From Turbatrix aceti (Eukaryota > Nematoda > Chromadorea > Rhabditida > Panagrolaimidae): DNA of 64,000 nt. The position numbers were made by a program, and so were the translations under genes. The stretch spans positions 8,866,001 to 8,930,000 of the forward strand of contig OZ017766.1 of the NCBI GenBank assembly GCA_963969345.1, read 5' to 3'. This document shows positions 10,796-22,510 of the stretch, piece by piece (positions within the stretch are counted from its first letter, which is position 1; the number at the start of each line of letters is the position of its first letter). The notes under the pieces were generated by a model, which worked only from the letters and a program-made list of their open reading frames with translations, ran no database searches and was not told the origin of the DNA.

Positions 10796-13700
10796 ATGTG
10801 GCCCACAAAATTTGTTCTAATATTTTTCATCGCTTTTCCGGAAGCTGAGACCAGGTATTCCCAGTTCCAGGTGAGTTCCAAAAATAATGCGAACGTTCGT
10901 GTTTGTTCGCGAACAAAGTTTTTGTAAATTTGTATTTTTTGCGTTTGTTCGCGAACAGATTTTTTATGAATTTTTATGTTCGTGTTCGTTCGCGAACAGA
11001 TTTTAAAAAAATTCATGTTTTCGCTCGTTTGCGAACGAAATTTAATTGTAACGAACAAAAATTAGGAAACTAGAAGCAAGGAGTTCAAAATTAATGTCAA
11101 TTTTTCTGTTTTTTACTCGGAAGAACAAAAATTTGCAAAATTGATGGAAAAAATACAATCAATTTTTGTTCGTGTTTATTCGCGAACACGGTTTTTACCA
11201 AAAAAACGAAGTTTACGACGAACCTAAATTTTGTATTTTTTATTGCAAGAAAATGCAAAATTAAAAAAAAAGTTTAAAAAAAATTTTTATTTGGTAAAAC
11301 AGTTTTTTTTTTGCGATTAAAAATTTTAAAAACAATTTTCGAATTGGTTTAAATTTTAAAATTGTTTTTGTTCGTTCGCGAACTGTTTGCTCATTCCTGG
11401 TTCCCCGTAACCAGGTATATAATAATTTTTTTTGTTTACTTTTACAATTTTCAGATTTTCTGGAACGTCCCAAGCACAAAATGCAACAAAGAAGACACCG
11501 GCATCAATCCATGGTCCATGGGCATCCGGGCCAACTACCGAGAAGAACTTTACGGTACCGAAATTGTTACTTTCTACGAACAGTTTCTCGGCATTTATCC
11601 GTACTTTCATACCTCGATAGATCCAAAAACGGAAAAGCAAATTGTCAAACCCGTCCGAGGAGGTCTGCCGCAGAACGTTAACCTTGCAGCGCATCTCGCA
11701 AAGGCTGCTATCGATATCGAGGTTGTTATCCCTGATCCGGATTACGCTGGACTGGCGGTTATCGACTACGAAGGATGGCGACCGATTTGGGCTCACAATT
11801 GGGCGACAAGGATTGTCTATCAGACAGAATCTATCAAACAGGTTCGACGACAGTTTCCCTACCTCACAAAAAAAGCTGCCGTGGCTCGTGCCAAGAAAAA
11901 TTTTGAAAGCGCTGCCAAGTGAGTTTCTGGCATTTTTAAGTTTCATAAAATAATTTGAAAAAAATAATGTAAAAAATAGTGAAATTTTCAATTTTGAAGA
12001 AAAAATGTAAAAAATTGGAAAAGGGTTTTTTGTTTTTTTTTCAGTTTTTTATTTTTAAAATTACGATTTTGATGCAAAATTATTATAAAATTAATAATTT
12101 AATAATTTTGTTTTTAATTTTTAAAAATTATTTATTTTGTAAAAAAATTATTGTAGTTTGATTCGTAATTTTTTTTGTTGTTTTTTAAGTACAAAAAAAT
12201 GTCGGTCATCCGAATTTATTTTTTACAAAAAAAAATTTTTTTGACAAAAAAAAATTCTAAAAAATCCCAAAAATTCGTAAAATGCGAAAAAATGTAAAAA
12301 AAATTTTTATAACCTAAGAATGAAAATTTTTCAAAACCATAAAAAAATTTTCTCCGTGTTTTTTTCTTTTTAAAAATTGAACGAACATTGACAATTTTGA
12401 AAAATTTTTTTAACGGTATTCTTTTATCAAATTTTTTTTTCATAAAGAATTTTTCTCTCCCTGGATTCAGGTAATTGTTTGAGTGCAAAAATTCTATTTT
12501 TGTGTTTTTTGTTATTTTCCGTCGGACAAAAACAGGGGTAACGGCATTCCTAGAATTACTGTAATGTGAATATGTGCACGCACTCGCACTTGAGTTGAGG
12601 TAAACAAACAAGCGTGTTGGCAATTTACAAATTATACATTACGTTAATAAATATTTAGTAAAAATGTATAATATTATTTATAATTCAGGCAGTTTTTGGT
12701 GGAAACGATCCGACTGGTTCGTCGCCTAAGACCCAAGGCCCTCGTTGGATTCTTCGATTTTCCACTGTGCAACTACGATGCTGGAAGCGAGGGTGAGAAT
12801 GAGTGTCAACTCAGTTTTGATAAATTTAACCAGGAGTAAGCTTTTTTTTTCTTCGCCAAAATTTTTTTTTGAAAAAAAAAAAACCCCAAAATAATTTTTT
12901 TTTTTCACAAAATTTCAGCATGCTTTGGATGTACCGCGAGACAAATGTCCTGCTTCCACCTATCTACCTGTACTGGCGCAGCGATGACTGGAAAATGCGT
13001 CAACGCTATACTTATGCCAAAATGACTATGGCAAAACGGGTTTTGTTGGAACTCGGGGTCGATATGCCAATTTACATGTACACCAAGTTTGAGTACAACA
13101 CGTACCCCAAAGGCCAGGAGACCGAAGACAACCTGTACACTGAGGTAAGCTGATGAAAATTTTTTTGCACAAAAAAATTAAAATTTATCTTTTTTTCCGG
13201 AAACTAATTTTTTTTTCTGAACTCAAATTTTTTTACAGGTGCACCTGTCAGAAATTGTATTATTTTTTTGCTTCCGGGTAAAAACCTATTTTTTTGTGCG
13301 GGACTATAAAAACGCTTTTTTACACAAAAAAAAAGTTAAATGTGACGTAATTTTTTTTTAATTTTACGTCAAATTTTTTTCCTGAAAATAAAATTTACGT
13401 CGAATTTTTTTTCTTTTTTGTAAATTTTTTAAAAATTATTTTTGGGTGAAAAAATTTTCGCTGCAAGAAATCTAAAAACGGCGTAATTTTTTTCTGTGCG
13501 TATAAAAAAATTAATGTTCAATTCACGGTGACGCCACCTGTCTGAAATTTTTTATTACTTCCGGGTAAAAACCTACTATTTATACATAATTTTTTTGTGC
13601 AAAACTAAAAAAAAACGCTTTTTCACACAAAAAAATTCAAAAAGGTGACGTAATTTTTTTTTGAAAGGTAAAAAAATGAAAGTTCAAATTCACGATGACG

Positions 13701-14870
13701 CAGGTGTACCTGTCAGACAAGGAAGCATTTTTTTTCCAAATGACACAACCCATATTATTATATTTTTTATTTGCCCTCAGGGAATAATTTTGTCTTCACC
13801 TTTGTTTTGTTTTTTGCGCCTTTGTGGACCGGTCACCTGACTCGTACATACATGCTATATATTATAAATTCAATTTTTTTTTCCTAATCGGATAAGAGGA
13901 TAACCGGATTACTCAGGTGGACCCGCAACCGTCCGCGGGCATTATAAATAATACTTCCAGATTCAGATAAACGCTTTCTATTTTTTTATTAGTGTATATA
14001 ATATTTTTTTGTGAACGACTCGAAAGTGCATGATGTCACCTGGACACGTTCGTTCGTTCACCTGTGCTAACTAGTAATTTAACAAAAATATGTGTATAAT
14101 AAATATTTACCCGAGGAAACCTAAAATTTTAATTTTTTATAATTACATCGTACATATTTAAAAACATTTAGCAAGACCTATGTAACACCCTACAGTACTC
14201 CGCCGAACTCGGAGCAAAGGCTGTCATCTTTTGGTCGGCTTCTGTAAACATGACAAATCGCTGCGGACTCATCAAAAACTACGTCGATTCTACGCTTCAA
14301 CCTTTTGTCACACGCCTGGTTGCGAGGCTTGAGGAGTGAGGATTTTACAGTACCTTGGTCCAAAAAAACATTTTTTTGGATGATCAAAAAAAATTATTTT
14401 TTTTTAAATTAATAAAAAATTTTTTTTAATTGAAAAAAATTTTTTTTTAATTGAAAAAAAATTTTTTTTAATTGAAAAAAAAAATTTTTTTAATTGAAAA
14501 AAAATTTTTTTTTAAATTAAAAAAAAAATTTTAGGTTTAAAAATTATGTTTTTTTTTCTATTTTAATTTTTTTTAATTTCTTATAAATATATTATTTTTT
14601 AAATTTATTTAAAAAAATTAAAATTAGTTTTTAAATTTGTAAAAAAAAATTTTCTACATTTTTTTACATAGGTGCTCAACCGAATTGTGCCACCAAAAAG
14701 GAGATTGCGTGCTCATCGATCCCGAAATCCCAATCGAATGCTACGAACCCATGGACTACTCCCGGTACGCGTGCGTCTGTCGTCCGGGATACATGGGAGA
14801 AGACTGCAGCTTCCGTGTCTTTGACGATCCCGGGTTTTCGTCGCTTGTCAACATCAATAATTACGGCTAA
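10796..14870 (+). CDS. secreted hyaluronidase/chondroitin hydrolase (GH56) with EGF-like tail
   Basis: Six exons (10796-10870, 11455-11918, 12689-12835, 12919-13144, 14172-14335, 14672-14870) encode 424 residues. Exon 1 is a signal peptide (MWPTKFVLIFFIAF). The mature protein begins FWNVPSTKC, the usual GH56 start. The catalytic strand GLAVIDYEGWRPIW carries the Asp-x-Glu pair at about D129 and E131, with E131 the expected proton donor; the enzyme cleaves beta-1,4 hexosaminidic bonds of hyaluronan or chondroitin by substrate assistance. RPKALVGFFDFPLCNYD and AVIFWSASVNMTNRC follow the family. The last exon has a C-x5-C...CVCRPGYMGEDC EGF-like module. The nearest described nematode type is the chondroitin hydrolase CHHY-1, so chondroitin is the likelier substrate (inference). 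Phases agree at every junction, and AATAAA lies at about 14921. Introns 1 and 4 contain repeats. Confidence 0.93.
10868..11399. mobile_element. hAT-type MITE in hyaluronidase intron 1
   Basis: About 530 bp fill nearly all of intron 1. The right end, TGCTCATTCCTG, is the inverse of the CAGGAATGAGC terminus seen at 56386. The left end is taken as CAGGTGAG at 10868, which overlaps the exon 1 splice donor CAG/GTGAGT. It contains five or more GTTCGCGAAC-type palindromes. The flanking 8-mers do not match exactly. Confidence 0.6.
13230..13740. repeat. degenerate direct repeats in hyaluronidase intron 4
   Basis: The block CACCTGTCAGAAATT...CTTCCGGGTAAAAACCTA at about 13241-13290 recurs at about 13536-13585, with a third partial copy of the cytosine-rich end near 13690. 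The period is about 300 bp. It looks like an old local duplication with no coding potential. Confidence 0.55.
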
Positions 14871-15474
14871 CCTCAGTACCCAAGAAATTTGTGAATGCTA
14901 ATATTTATGTTACTAATCGTAATAAATATTTATCTAAATATGAAAAAAAATTTTTTTTTGAGTCTGGAATTTTTTTACGCGCACGAAATTTTTTGACCAC
15001 AAATTTTTGTCTTTACGAGGTAAAAGTCAGGACACAATGAAAAAGCCGTCAGGTGAAGACAATCGATTACGGTACAATTTTGCGTGAAATTGCGGTACAA
15101 TGCACCGTAAAAAAAATTTTTGTCAAAAAAAATTTATCGTAATTACCAAAAATCTATCGTAAAATTTTTTACATGGTTTGAAATAAAATTTTGACCGTAA
15201 TCGTAAATTCGTTTTTGCTTGAAAAATATTTTTACCGTAATTTCGGCAGAAATTCATCTAACATTTTTTTCTGTTTGAAAACGTTTTTTTTAACAAAAAA
15301 ATTATTAATCAAAAAATTACAGTAATCAAGGCAAAATTTATCGTAAATTTTTTTTGGTAAAAAAATGTATTTTAATTACGGTACAATCTATCGTAAAAAA
15401 ATTTGTAGGTACCAAAAAAATTTACTAAAACTGCCAGGATTACGGTAAATCTACATATTTATTGTTAAAATTTT

Positions 15475-15684
15475 TCAACCCCAAAAAAATTTTTTTACCG
15501 TAATCCCCTCCCAAAAACTCACTTTTTTGCATTTTGCGATCTGATTCCGCAGAGATTCGTTAAACTCCCGAAGTACGTGTGAAAAATCTTCAGATTCCGG
15601 AACATCAGGTTTAAGCTCAGGTATAACGACGATTTCACGGATTTTCTCGACAGCCGGGTTGTCAGCGTCGGCGTCGAGCGGCAT
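15475..15684 (-). CDS. small acidic protein of unknown function
   Basis: This predicts a 69-residue protein from the ATG at 15684. CCTTTTTTAG about 30 bases upstream can act as the spliced-leader acceptor. Residues 1-50 have ordinary coding composition (VEKIREIVVIPELKPDVPES), with a helical segment at 37-52. An in-frame GTGAGT after CKK (15522) could be a donor, but no matching second exon is visible and a minus-strand AATAAA lies 12-17 bases after the stop, so the unspliced reading is preferred. I recognise no family. Confidence 0.5.
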   Translation of the reverse strand: MPLDADADNPAVEKIREIVVIPELKPDVPESEDFSHVLREFNESLRNQIAKCKKVSFWEGITVKKFFWG

Positions 15685-17000
15685 GGCTGCTGCCTCTACC
15701 TGCCCGGGCAAAACCTAAAAAGGCTACAACTCTAGCTTGTTCTCGTTCTCGTTCTCGTTCTTGGTCGTGGTTATGGTCGTGGGCCCATTATTTATACTAC
15801 TTAGTTAGTATCCAGCGCGCGCGGCTGACATGAAGCCGGATAGAAAGAGGTGAGGTGAGGTAAGCTAAGGTGAGGTGAGGCACGGAATGGGTAGCGTGAG
15901 CACCGGGTGGGGGACCTTTTACGCGCTCCTCGAGCTCCTTTTGCACCTTTTTGCGTGTCAACATCCAACATCATCGTCAGTCCTTTTTCGTTGGCGGTTG
16001 ACGGTTGGTTAAATATACAATTTAACTTCGAGAAAGAACTGGACTAGCCTACCCGATTTTGCGTTGTTAAACGAACGTTCGGCGCCGCTTATGACAGTCA
16101 GGAGGAAAAATGATGGAATAAAAGAAAGAAAGAAAGAAGAATTGATGGGCTTCCCGGGCGCGGAGACTCGATGAATTTCCATGCATGCTAAGCGGTCGCA
16201 TGAGCGATGGAAGCCAAACCGGTGGCCGCGAGCGAGCGAACGAGGGTGATTGGCCAACTGCCAGCTAACCGTTATGCCAATGTGAAAAACATCGTAAACC
16301 GCTCAGGTAAAGGTCCAAAGCCCACTTGTGCCAAGGCCAAGGTCGTGGCACTCGTGTTCTGATCGGGAATGTGGGAACGAACGTTCGTACGCAAACTATT
16401 TGTTTTACAAATTTATTTGTTTATAAAAAAATAGAATGCATTTTGAATTTATTTTCGAATTTTTAAAAAATTCCGATGTTTTACGAAAAATGAAATTCTG
16501 GTAAAAAATGTAAAAATTTATTTCAAAATGTGAAAATTGTTTACAAAAAAAATGTATTTGAACAAACAATTTTTTTAGTGTTCGCGTTCATTCACGAACA
16601 AATAAATTTTCTGAATAAAAAAAAACTAAAAAAATGGGTTAAAATTGGGGTAATTATGTCAAAACTGACGAAAAAACAAAAATATTCATAAAATTTACTC
16701 AGAAAAAAATCCAAAACGAAAAAAACACGAGTAACCAAATTTTTCGTTTTTTACACGCGGAAAAAATTTTGTCCAACTAATTAAAAAAATTTTTAATCGT
16801 TGTTCGTGTTCGTCCACGAACATTGTGAAAAATGTTCGTATTCGTTCGATTTTTCAAACAGAATTAAAAACATGTTCGTATTCATTCGCGAACAGCTTTT
16901 GTATTTAATTTGTTTGTTCGTTTTTTTTTGCGAACAAAGTTAAAATTTCTGAACACAAAACGAAAATTTTTTAAAAATTAAAACCGCTTGCATGTACATA
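15685..17000. other. spacer with simple repeats and hAT fragments
   Basis: It holds a GTTCTC run (about 15735-15762), GGTGA units (about 15850-15885), a GAAA run (about 16118-16138), and degenerate GTTCGCGAAC repeats from about 16575 to 16935 that look like a decayed hAT MITE. The 82-codon minus-strand frame at 16009-16257 is not supported. Confidence 0.5.
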
Positions 17001-18547
17001 CAGTGCGTTTCAAAAGGATAGGCTCACCCATAAAATCGGATCTTGTAAAAAAATGGTTAAACCTACAATAACGGGAGTAGGCTCATTCGATCCGGCATGA
17101 GAAGTTACTATAGTTATGCTAATTACGGCCTCAGAAAAATAAATTTTACTTTTTGACCGTTTCAAAAGGATAGGCTCACTTTGGATTTTATTAAAAATAA
17201 TTTATTTTATGCGCGCTAAAAATCCGAACACCAGCGATCTGTAACACATGTGATGTCTTTGATTAGAAAATGCCCTAAAATCCCTGTTGCACACACTTTC
17301 TTTAGAACGTTTTACGCATTTTGGGAAATAAAACCTCTAACATCAATAATGGTTTCCTGAAAGTCAGTGATTGCCGGGATGGGGCGTCTATTGACACATA
17401 GTGCATTGTTATGATACCCTTGTTAGATTCTGAAAGGTTTGATATTAATTCATCCCATTTACAAATATCTAAAAAATATTTTCTGATGTTGACTATTAAA
17501 AAAATTAAGATTTTATGCCGTTTTTCATCTCCCCTAACCGAGCCAATTTTTTTCTGGATCATCGACGGGTATAACACGATAGCAGGCAACTATTCTGAAC
17601 TTTTTGACACAATATGCGGCTTATGCAGCTCACGCCAAACATTACACAGGGCGTTTTGTTAAAGCCAAGTTCAGCCACCCTCACCCCGAAAGCCTTCACC
17701 GCTAAAATTGCAAGTTTTTTAAATGAAATACTTTTGGAAATGCTTCAATACATGCTTGCAATGTAAAAGTAATTATTTGTTACCAATAAACCCGACATGA
17801 ATGGATACATTCGTAAAAAAATTCGAATATTTGAACTTGACATCTAACTCTAACCTTTGAGCTATGGCAATCTATGTGTCTGGGTTTTGTTAAGAACCGA
17901 ATGACCTGCAAGTTGTGTCAAACAGTACTGCATAGTTGCCTACTATCGTTTTAAACCCGTCGATGTTCCAGAAAAAAATTGGCTCGGTTAGGGGAGATGA
18001 AAAACTGCATAAAATCTTTATTTTTTTAATAGTCAACATCAGAAAATATTTTTTAGATATTTGTAAATGGGATGAATTAATATCAAACCTTTCAGAATCT
18101 AACAAGGGTATCATAACAATGCACTATGTGTCAATAGACGCCCCATCCCGGCAATCACTGACTTTCAGGAAACCATTATTGATGTTAGAGGTTTTATTTC
18201 CCAAAATGCGTAAAACGTTCTAAAGAAAGTGTGTGCAACAGGGATTTTAGGGCATATTCTAATTAAAGACATCACATGTGTTACAGATAGCTGGTGTTCG
18301 GATTTTTTGCGCGCATAAAATAAATTATTTTTAATAAAATCCAAAGTGAGCCTATCCTTTTGAAACGGTCAAAAAGTAAAATTTATTTTTCTGAGGCCGT
18401 AATTAGCTGCACATAATTATCGCAAGTACCCTAACTATAGTAACTTCTCACGGTGGATCGAATGAGCCTACTCCCGTTATTGTAGGTTTAACCATTTTTT
18501 TGCAAGATCCGATTTTATGGGTGAGCCTATCCTTTTGAAACGCACTT
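17001..18547. mobile_element. Tc1/mariner-type foldback element
   Basis: This 1,547-bp element is flanked by TA on both sides and ends in CAGTGCGTTTCAAAAGGATA and its inverse. The two arms are nearly perfect inverted repeats of about 600 bp (17001-17600 and 17935-18547) around a unique centre of about 330 bp. A second short inverted repeat, CGTTTCAAAAGGATAGG, occurs inside each arm (about 17158 and 18350). Each arm contains the same 95-codon frame in opposite orientation (17302-17589 minus, 17936-18223 plus). I see no DDE transposase motif, so it is probably mobilised in trans. The near identity of the arms implies recent activity or arm conversion. Confidence 0.85.
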
Positions 18548-19318
18548 TACATGTTTGTTCGCGAACAAAAAAACGCAGTGCGTTCGCTAATCTGTTGGTT
18601 ACTGACAATTTCGAACCTCGAGCAAACCAACCTTCACCGGCACCGTGCCACAACCCGTAGTGCACGTCATGGAAAAGCCCGGACCGCGAGCGAACAAACG
18701 AACGAACGCCGCCTCCTTTTTTTTCCCCCGACATGCATGTCAACGTGCACGCCGCTGCCGTCGCCGCCTTAGGCTGGCGGGCAGTGATAATGGCGTCAAG
18801 TCATGAGTCCTTAGAAATTATTTACTCATTTATTTATTTATTTATTATTTCATTCTTTCTTTCCTTCTTTTGTGTCACGAGCGACAAAGCATATAAAACA
18901 TAAGCGTAACTGGGTCATTGGTCGGTCGATGCATAAAATGTAAATATAAAGTGTAAGTGCATTTCAGATGCCAAGAAAACAAGTCAATCTGAAATAAAAA
19001 ATTTCACCTGTACCTTATTTTTTACAGCTCAAAAAAATCACCTGTGGGCTATTTCTGAAAATTGTTTGCAACAAATGTGTTTTTTGAGGTCACCTTTATC
19101 AGAAACAAAAAAAAATACGCTTCCACATGCCTGAGGAAAAAAATAGGAATGCACTGTTTTTTCAACAAAAGTTTACTTGCATAGCAACGGTTTTTGGGTT
19201 TCGGGGCAACGGACATCCTCAAAAATCTCCAACGACCTGTAGAAATGTTTTTTTTTCCAATGTTCGACACAACTTTACAAAAGTATTTGTTTTACATTCT
19301 GTCTGGTATTATTTCAAA
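18548..19318. other. spacer before the membrane-protein gene
   Basis: A lone GTTCGCGAAC palindrome lies at about 18556. A TTTA run occurs at about 18820-18845. The open frames near 18480-18770 have no family match and are judged non-coding. Confidence 0.4.
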
Positions 19319-20286
19319 ATGCTGCCATCAGACAAAATGAGAACTCTTTGTTTTTTGTTATTCCTGTGCTTTGTAATCGTCTCTTCTCAGGTAATTTGAT
19401 AAATTAATAAAATTTGGGTTTTCGAATAATTTGAATAAAAAATGTGAAATTTTTTTTTCAGTATATTCAAGTTGACGATACTTCTGAATATCCGGTGACG
19501 GATGCGCCTTCTGAATCTGAGACGACTGAAATTGGCGTGGCAGAAGCTTCTGAATCCCCTCCGGATGTTGGTTCGGATGAAGATCCACCTGCAGAGCCTC
19601 AAGAACCCCCCGCGACTCCTGAAATCCAAAATTCTGAAGACAACCGTGACTTAGAAAAAATCGAAGACGTTTCGAAAAATGAAGATCCACCTGCAGAACC
19701 CCAAGAACCTTCAGCGACCCCAGAAATCCAAAATTCTGAAGATAGTCCCGGACTAGAAAAAATCGAAAATGTAAAAAACGCAGATTCCTCGACCCTTCCG
19801 CCAACGCCTTCATCGACCCTTCCACCGACCCCTCCACCAACTACGATAACAGTCGTGGCTGATTTTTCATCCACTGTGGCTACGGCAACGACCCATGAAA
19901 GACAAATAGCAGCGTTCAGCCCTATCATTCCCATTCGAAAACCCGAAGATTACACCGATGAAAACCCAGAAGAACAAATTGGACACAAAACTGAAGAAGA
20001 AAAGCCTGTAGATCATGTTCAGATTTCTGAACCCTTGGACAGGGGAGAAGAAAATCAGGAACATGAACAAGAAGAAGAACAAGAAGAAAAACAAAATCCA
20101 GAAACAACGACAAAACGTTCTAAAGCTAAATTTTCCCGAGCGAAGAGAAATTTCCTAATCTGTCTGATTACGTTCATCATCATTATCTCGCTGCTCGCGT
20201 GCCTTGCCACGATGATACTTGTCGCGTCAAAGCAGGAGACAGCCATGAGGGGGTCGAACATTGCGCAGAGCTCATACACCGCGTAA
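19319..20286 (+). CDS. type I membrane protein with acidic repeat ectodomain
   Basis: Two exons, 19319-19390 and 19462-20286, give 298 residues (phase 0, GTAATT...TTTCAG). Exon 1 is a signal peptide (CFLLFLCFVIVSS), with ATGs at 19319 and 19337 both possible. The ectodomain is strongly acidic and proline-rich and contains two tandem copies of a unit of about 34 residues starting EDPPAEPQEP and containing ATPEIQNSED, then a TLPPTP repeat and a glutamate/glutamine-rich stretch. A basic patch (KRSKAKFSRAKRN) precedes one membrane span at about residues 253-277, leaving a cytoplasmic tail of about 20 residues. AATAAA follows at about 20339. I recognise no family. The layout fits a surface stalk or mucin-like protein (inference). 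Confidence 0.72.
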
Positions 20287-20394
20287 TCGGTGATTTTTGA
20301 TTGTAATTGACTACATAAATATGGTAAAATTTGTATTTTAATAAATCATATGTATATGTATGGCAACTTGTGATCTGTTTGGCATATTAGAGTT

Positions 20395-20765
20395 TTCTGA
20401 GGAGTTCAACAGGCAGAATAAGGTCGGAATTGGCATTTTTGAAGTTTTTGACGCAATTTTTCTCAATAATTTCTGCATTTCTAGGAACGGATAGCGCATT
20501 TTTTGATTCAGCATTTGACGAAAAATGTTTTAAAACTGTAAAAATTAGGGGTCCTAAACTTGAATAATGCCGAAACAAAAAATTTCAAAATAGCACTTTT
20601 TATTACGGCATTATTTAATTTTGGGATCTCTAATTTTTACTGTTTTAAACAAACTCTTCGTCAAAAGCTGTGTCAAAAAATACGCTTCCGATTCCTAAAA
20701 GTACAGCAGTTTTTGAGAAATTTTGTGTCAAAAATTTCAAAAAATGCCAATTATCAAAAGTTGCC
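20395..20765. mobile_element. inverted-repeat MITE
   Basis: Inverse arms of about 170 bp surround a short centre (about 20560-20600). Shared pieces include GGAATTGGCATTTTTGAA on the left against TTTCAAAAAATGCCAA on the right, and AAACTGTAAAAATTAGGG against its inverse. The left outer part (CAGGCAGAATAAGGTCGG) relates it to the MITEs in the first introns of the eIF4G-like genes. Confidence 0.6.
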
Positions 20766-21025
20766 ATTTCAACAATAAATACCGTTCCTCAAAGTACCGT
20801 GTACTAATGTATATTTATGATCACTTTTCATAAAAAAAATTATTCACGAGCTAAACTTCTGAGCCGGAAGTGACTTTTTTGCAGAAAAAAAAGCTAAACG
20901 ACCCCCCTAACAACCAGAACGACCCCCTGTGAGCTGCAAAAGCGAACGTAACGATTCTAGTATCTATTATACATATACGTCGAGTTTACTGTATTGTGTA
21001 CATGCTTAAACATATAAAGTTATTC

Positions 21026-22510
21026 TTAATGACCCGTCGTGGCTTCGGTTTCGGCTTCGGTCTTGTCCACAAGTTCGGACCCGGGAGTCGTTACCGGCAA
21101 TGAAATCTTAGAAAAAAGCCGATTGTTGACCTGCTGCCTCACTTCGCTCGGCACCGAAGCATCGATTGTGTGTAGGCGACGCATTTTCTCGGACGTTGAC
21201 AGGTTTGGCGCATTTACCGCAAGCAGAACACGGGTGAGGTACTGCTGCACCGAAGGATTGGATGTCAAAAATAAATTCTGCAAAAAAAAATGTGAAGTTG
21301 TTGTTATTGTAAAAGATTGTTGTAAAAGGTGTGCAAGTAGTAATGAGATATCGCTGTCAAAAAATATGTATACCTGATCAAACAACTTTTGCAACGAAAA
21401 AAAACAGGTGTTGGGGAATGTCTAGTGTTTTTTTTTCTTTGCACTTCCCATGTTTGCTTTTTTTTCAGTGATGGTGACAGGCCTGTTTATTATTTTACGT
21501 GGGCAAGCAAAAAATTATTATTCATGTCAGAAAAGTGGGAAAAAATGAATGAATTCATCACGGGATTATTTTTTTGACGTGAAATTTCGACAACAAACAC
21601 GAAGCATTTTTAATGATGTTATTTGTTGTCCAAATGTCATAAAAAAATTTCGCTGACATGAAACGGTCAACTTTTAGATACAATCAAAAGTTTCTACTGT
21701 AAAATTTAGCAGCACCATACATGATTTGGCTGTTACGGTTGAAAATCGCGTTTATGCCATTTTTGACGATTTTTGGCACGTTATAGTTAAAAAATGCCAT
21801 TTCCAAAGCCGTTTACATATTGATCGACGTTATTTTTGATGGAGAATCTGAGAAAAATATAAAAATATAAGGTTGCCACCTTGAAAAATGCCGAAAATCG
21901 CATTTAAAAAAGTACCGCAATGGCAACATTTGTTTCGGCATTTTTCAAGATGATAACCCTATATTTTTATATTTTTTTTCAGATTCTCCATCAAAAATCA
22001 CGTCAATCAATATGTACCCTGACTTTGGAAACACCGCAGTTTTTTTACTACAACGTGCCAAAAATCGTCCAAAATGGCAAAAACGCGATTTCCGACAACC
22101 GTAACTCTACATACCAGATCTCGCCTCAGGCAACTGCATTTTACAGTAAAAACTTTTCATCGTAAAAACTACCTTCTGGGAAAATTTATAAAGAATTTCC
22201 AGTTCGCAAACTGTCCTAACAAATAACAGTCATCACCTCAACCCCAACAAACCTTGAGCACTTCAACATTATTCAAATCCATCTCCTGCATGCCTCGAAT
22301 CCAAGCGTAGTACCTAGCCTGCGTTTGGGGTTCTAATCGATTCAGCGCATCCGCTACAGTATCGGAATCAAAGTGACGATGTCCGTTGAGGAAGCCGACA
22401 ACGTTGGATATCGCTGAATTCGCATTCCTGTCGATAGCCAAAACACTAACACTGTGGGCGACAAGAATAATCGAGGAAATAGTAACAAAGCAGCACCGGT
22501 GATGATGCAT
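21026..22510 (-). CDS. small secreted nematode protein, possibly DUF148/SXP-RAL-2-like
   Basis: Two exons, 22510-22253 and 21277-21026, give 169 residues (phase 0, aag/GTTTGT...TTTTGCAG). The ATG at 22510 yields a signal peptide (CCFVTISSIILVAHSVSVLA); in-frame codons further upstream lack coding character. The mature part is helical and polar, with NGHRHFDSDTVADALNRL, TQARYYAWIRGMQEMD and VRQQVNNRLFSKI. Length, secretion and spacing of helices recall the DUF148 (Ani s 5 / SXP-RAL-2) group of nematode secreted proteins, but I see no diagnostic motif, so this is a weak family guess. The 975-bp intron is half filled by a MITE. Confidence 0.62.
21688..22163. mobile_element. long-inverted-repeat MITE ('GATGGAGAATC' family), copy 1
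   Basis: About 475 bp form a near-complete inverted repeat: CTACTGTAAAATTTAGC at the left against GCATTTTACAGTAAAAAC at the right, GCCATTTTTGACGATTTTTGG against its inverse, and GATGGAGAATCTGAGAAAAA against its inverse. Related copies lie at 44122-44565 and 62980-63482. There is no coding capacity. It lies inside the intron of the DUF148-like gene. Confidence 0.78.

Noticed and set aside
17302..18223. Reading the mirrored 95-codon frames of the foldback element as a Tc1 transposase
   Set aside because: No DDE/D signature or helix-turn-helix pattern is visible, and each frame lies wholly in an inverted arm.
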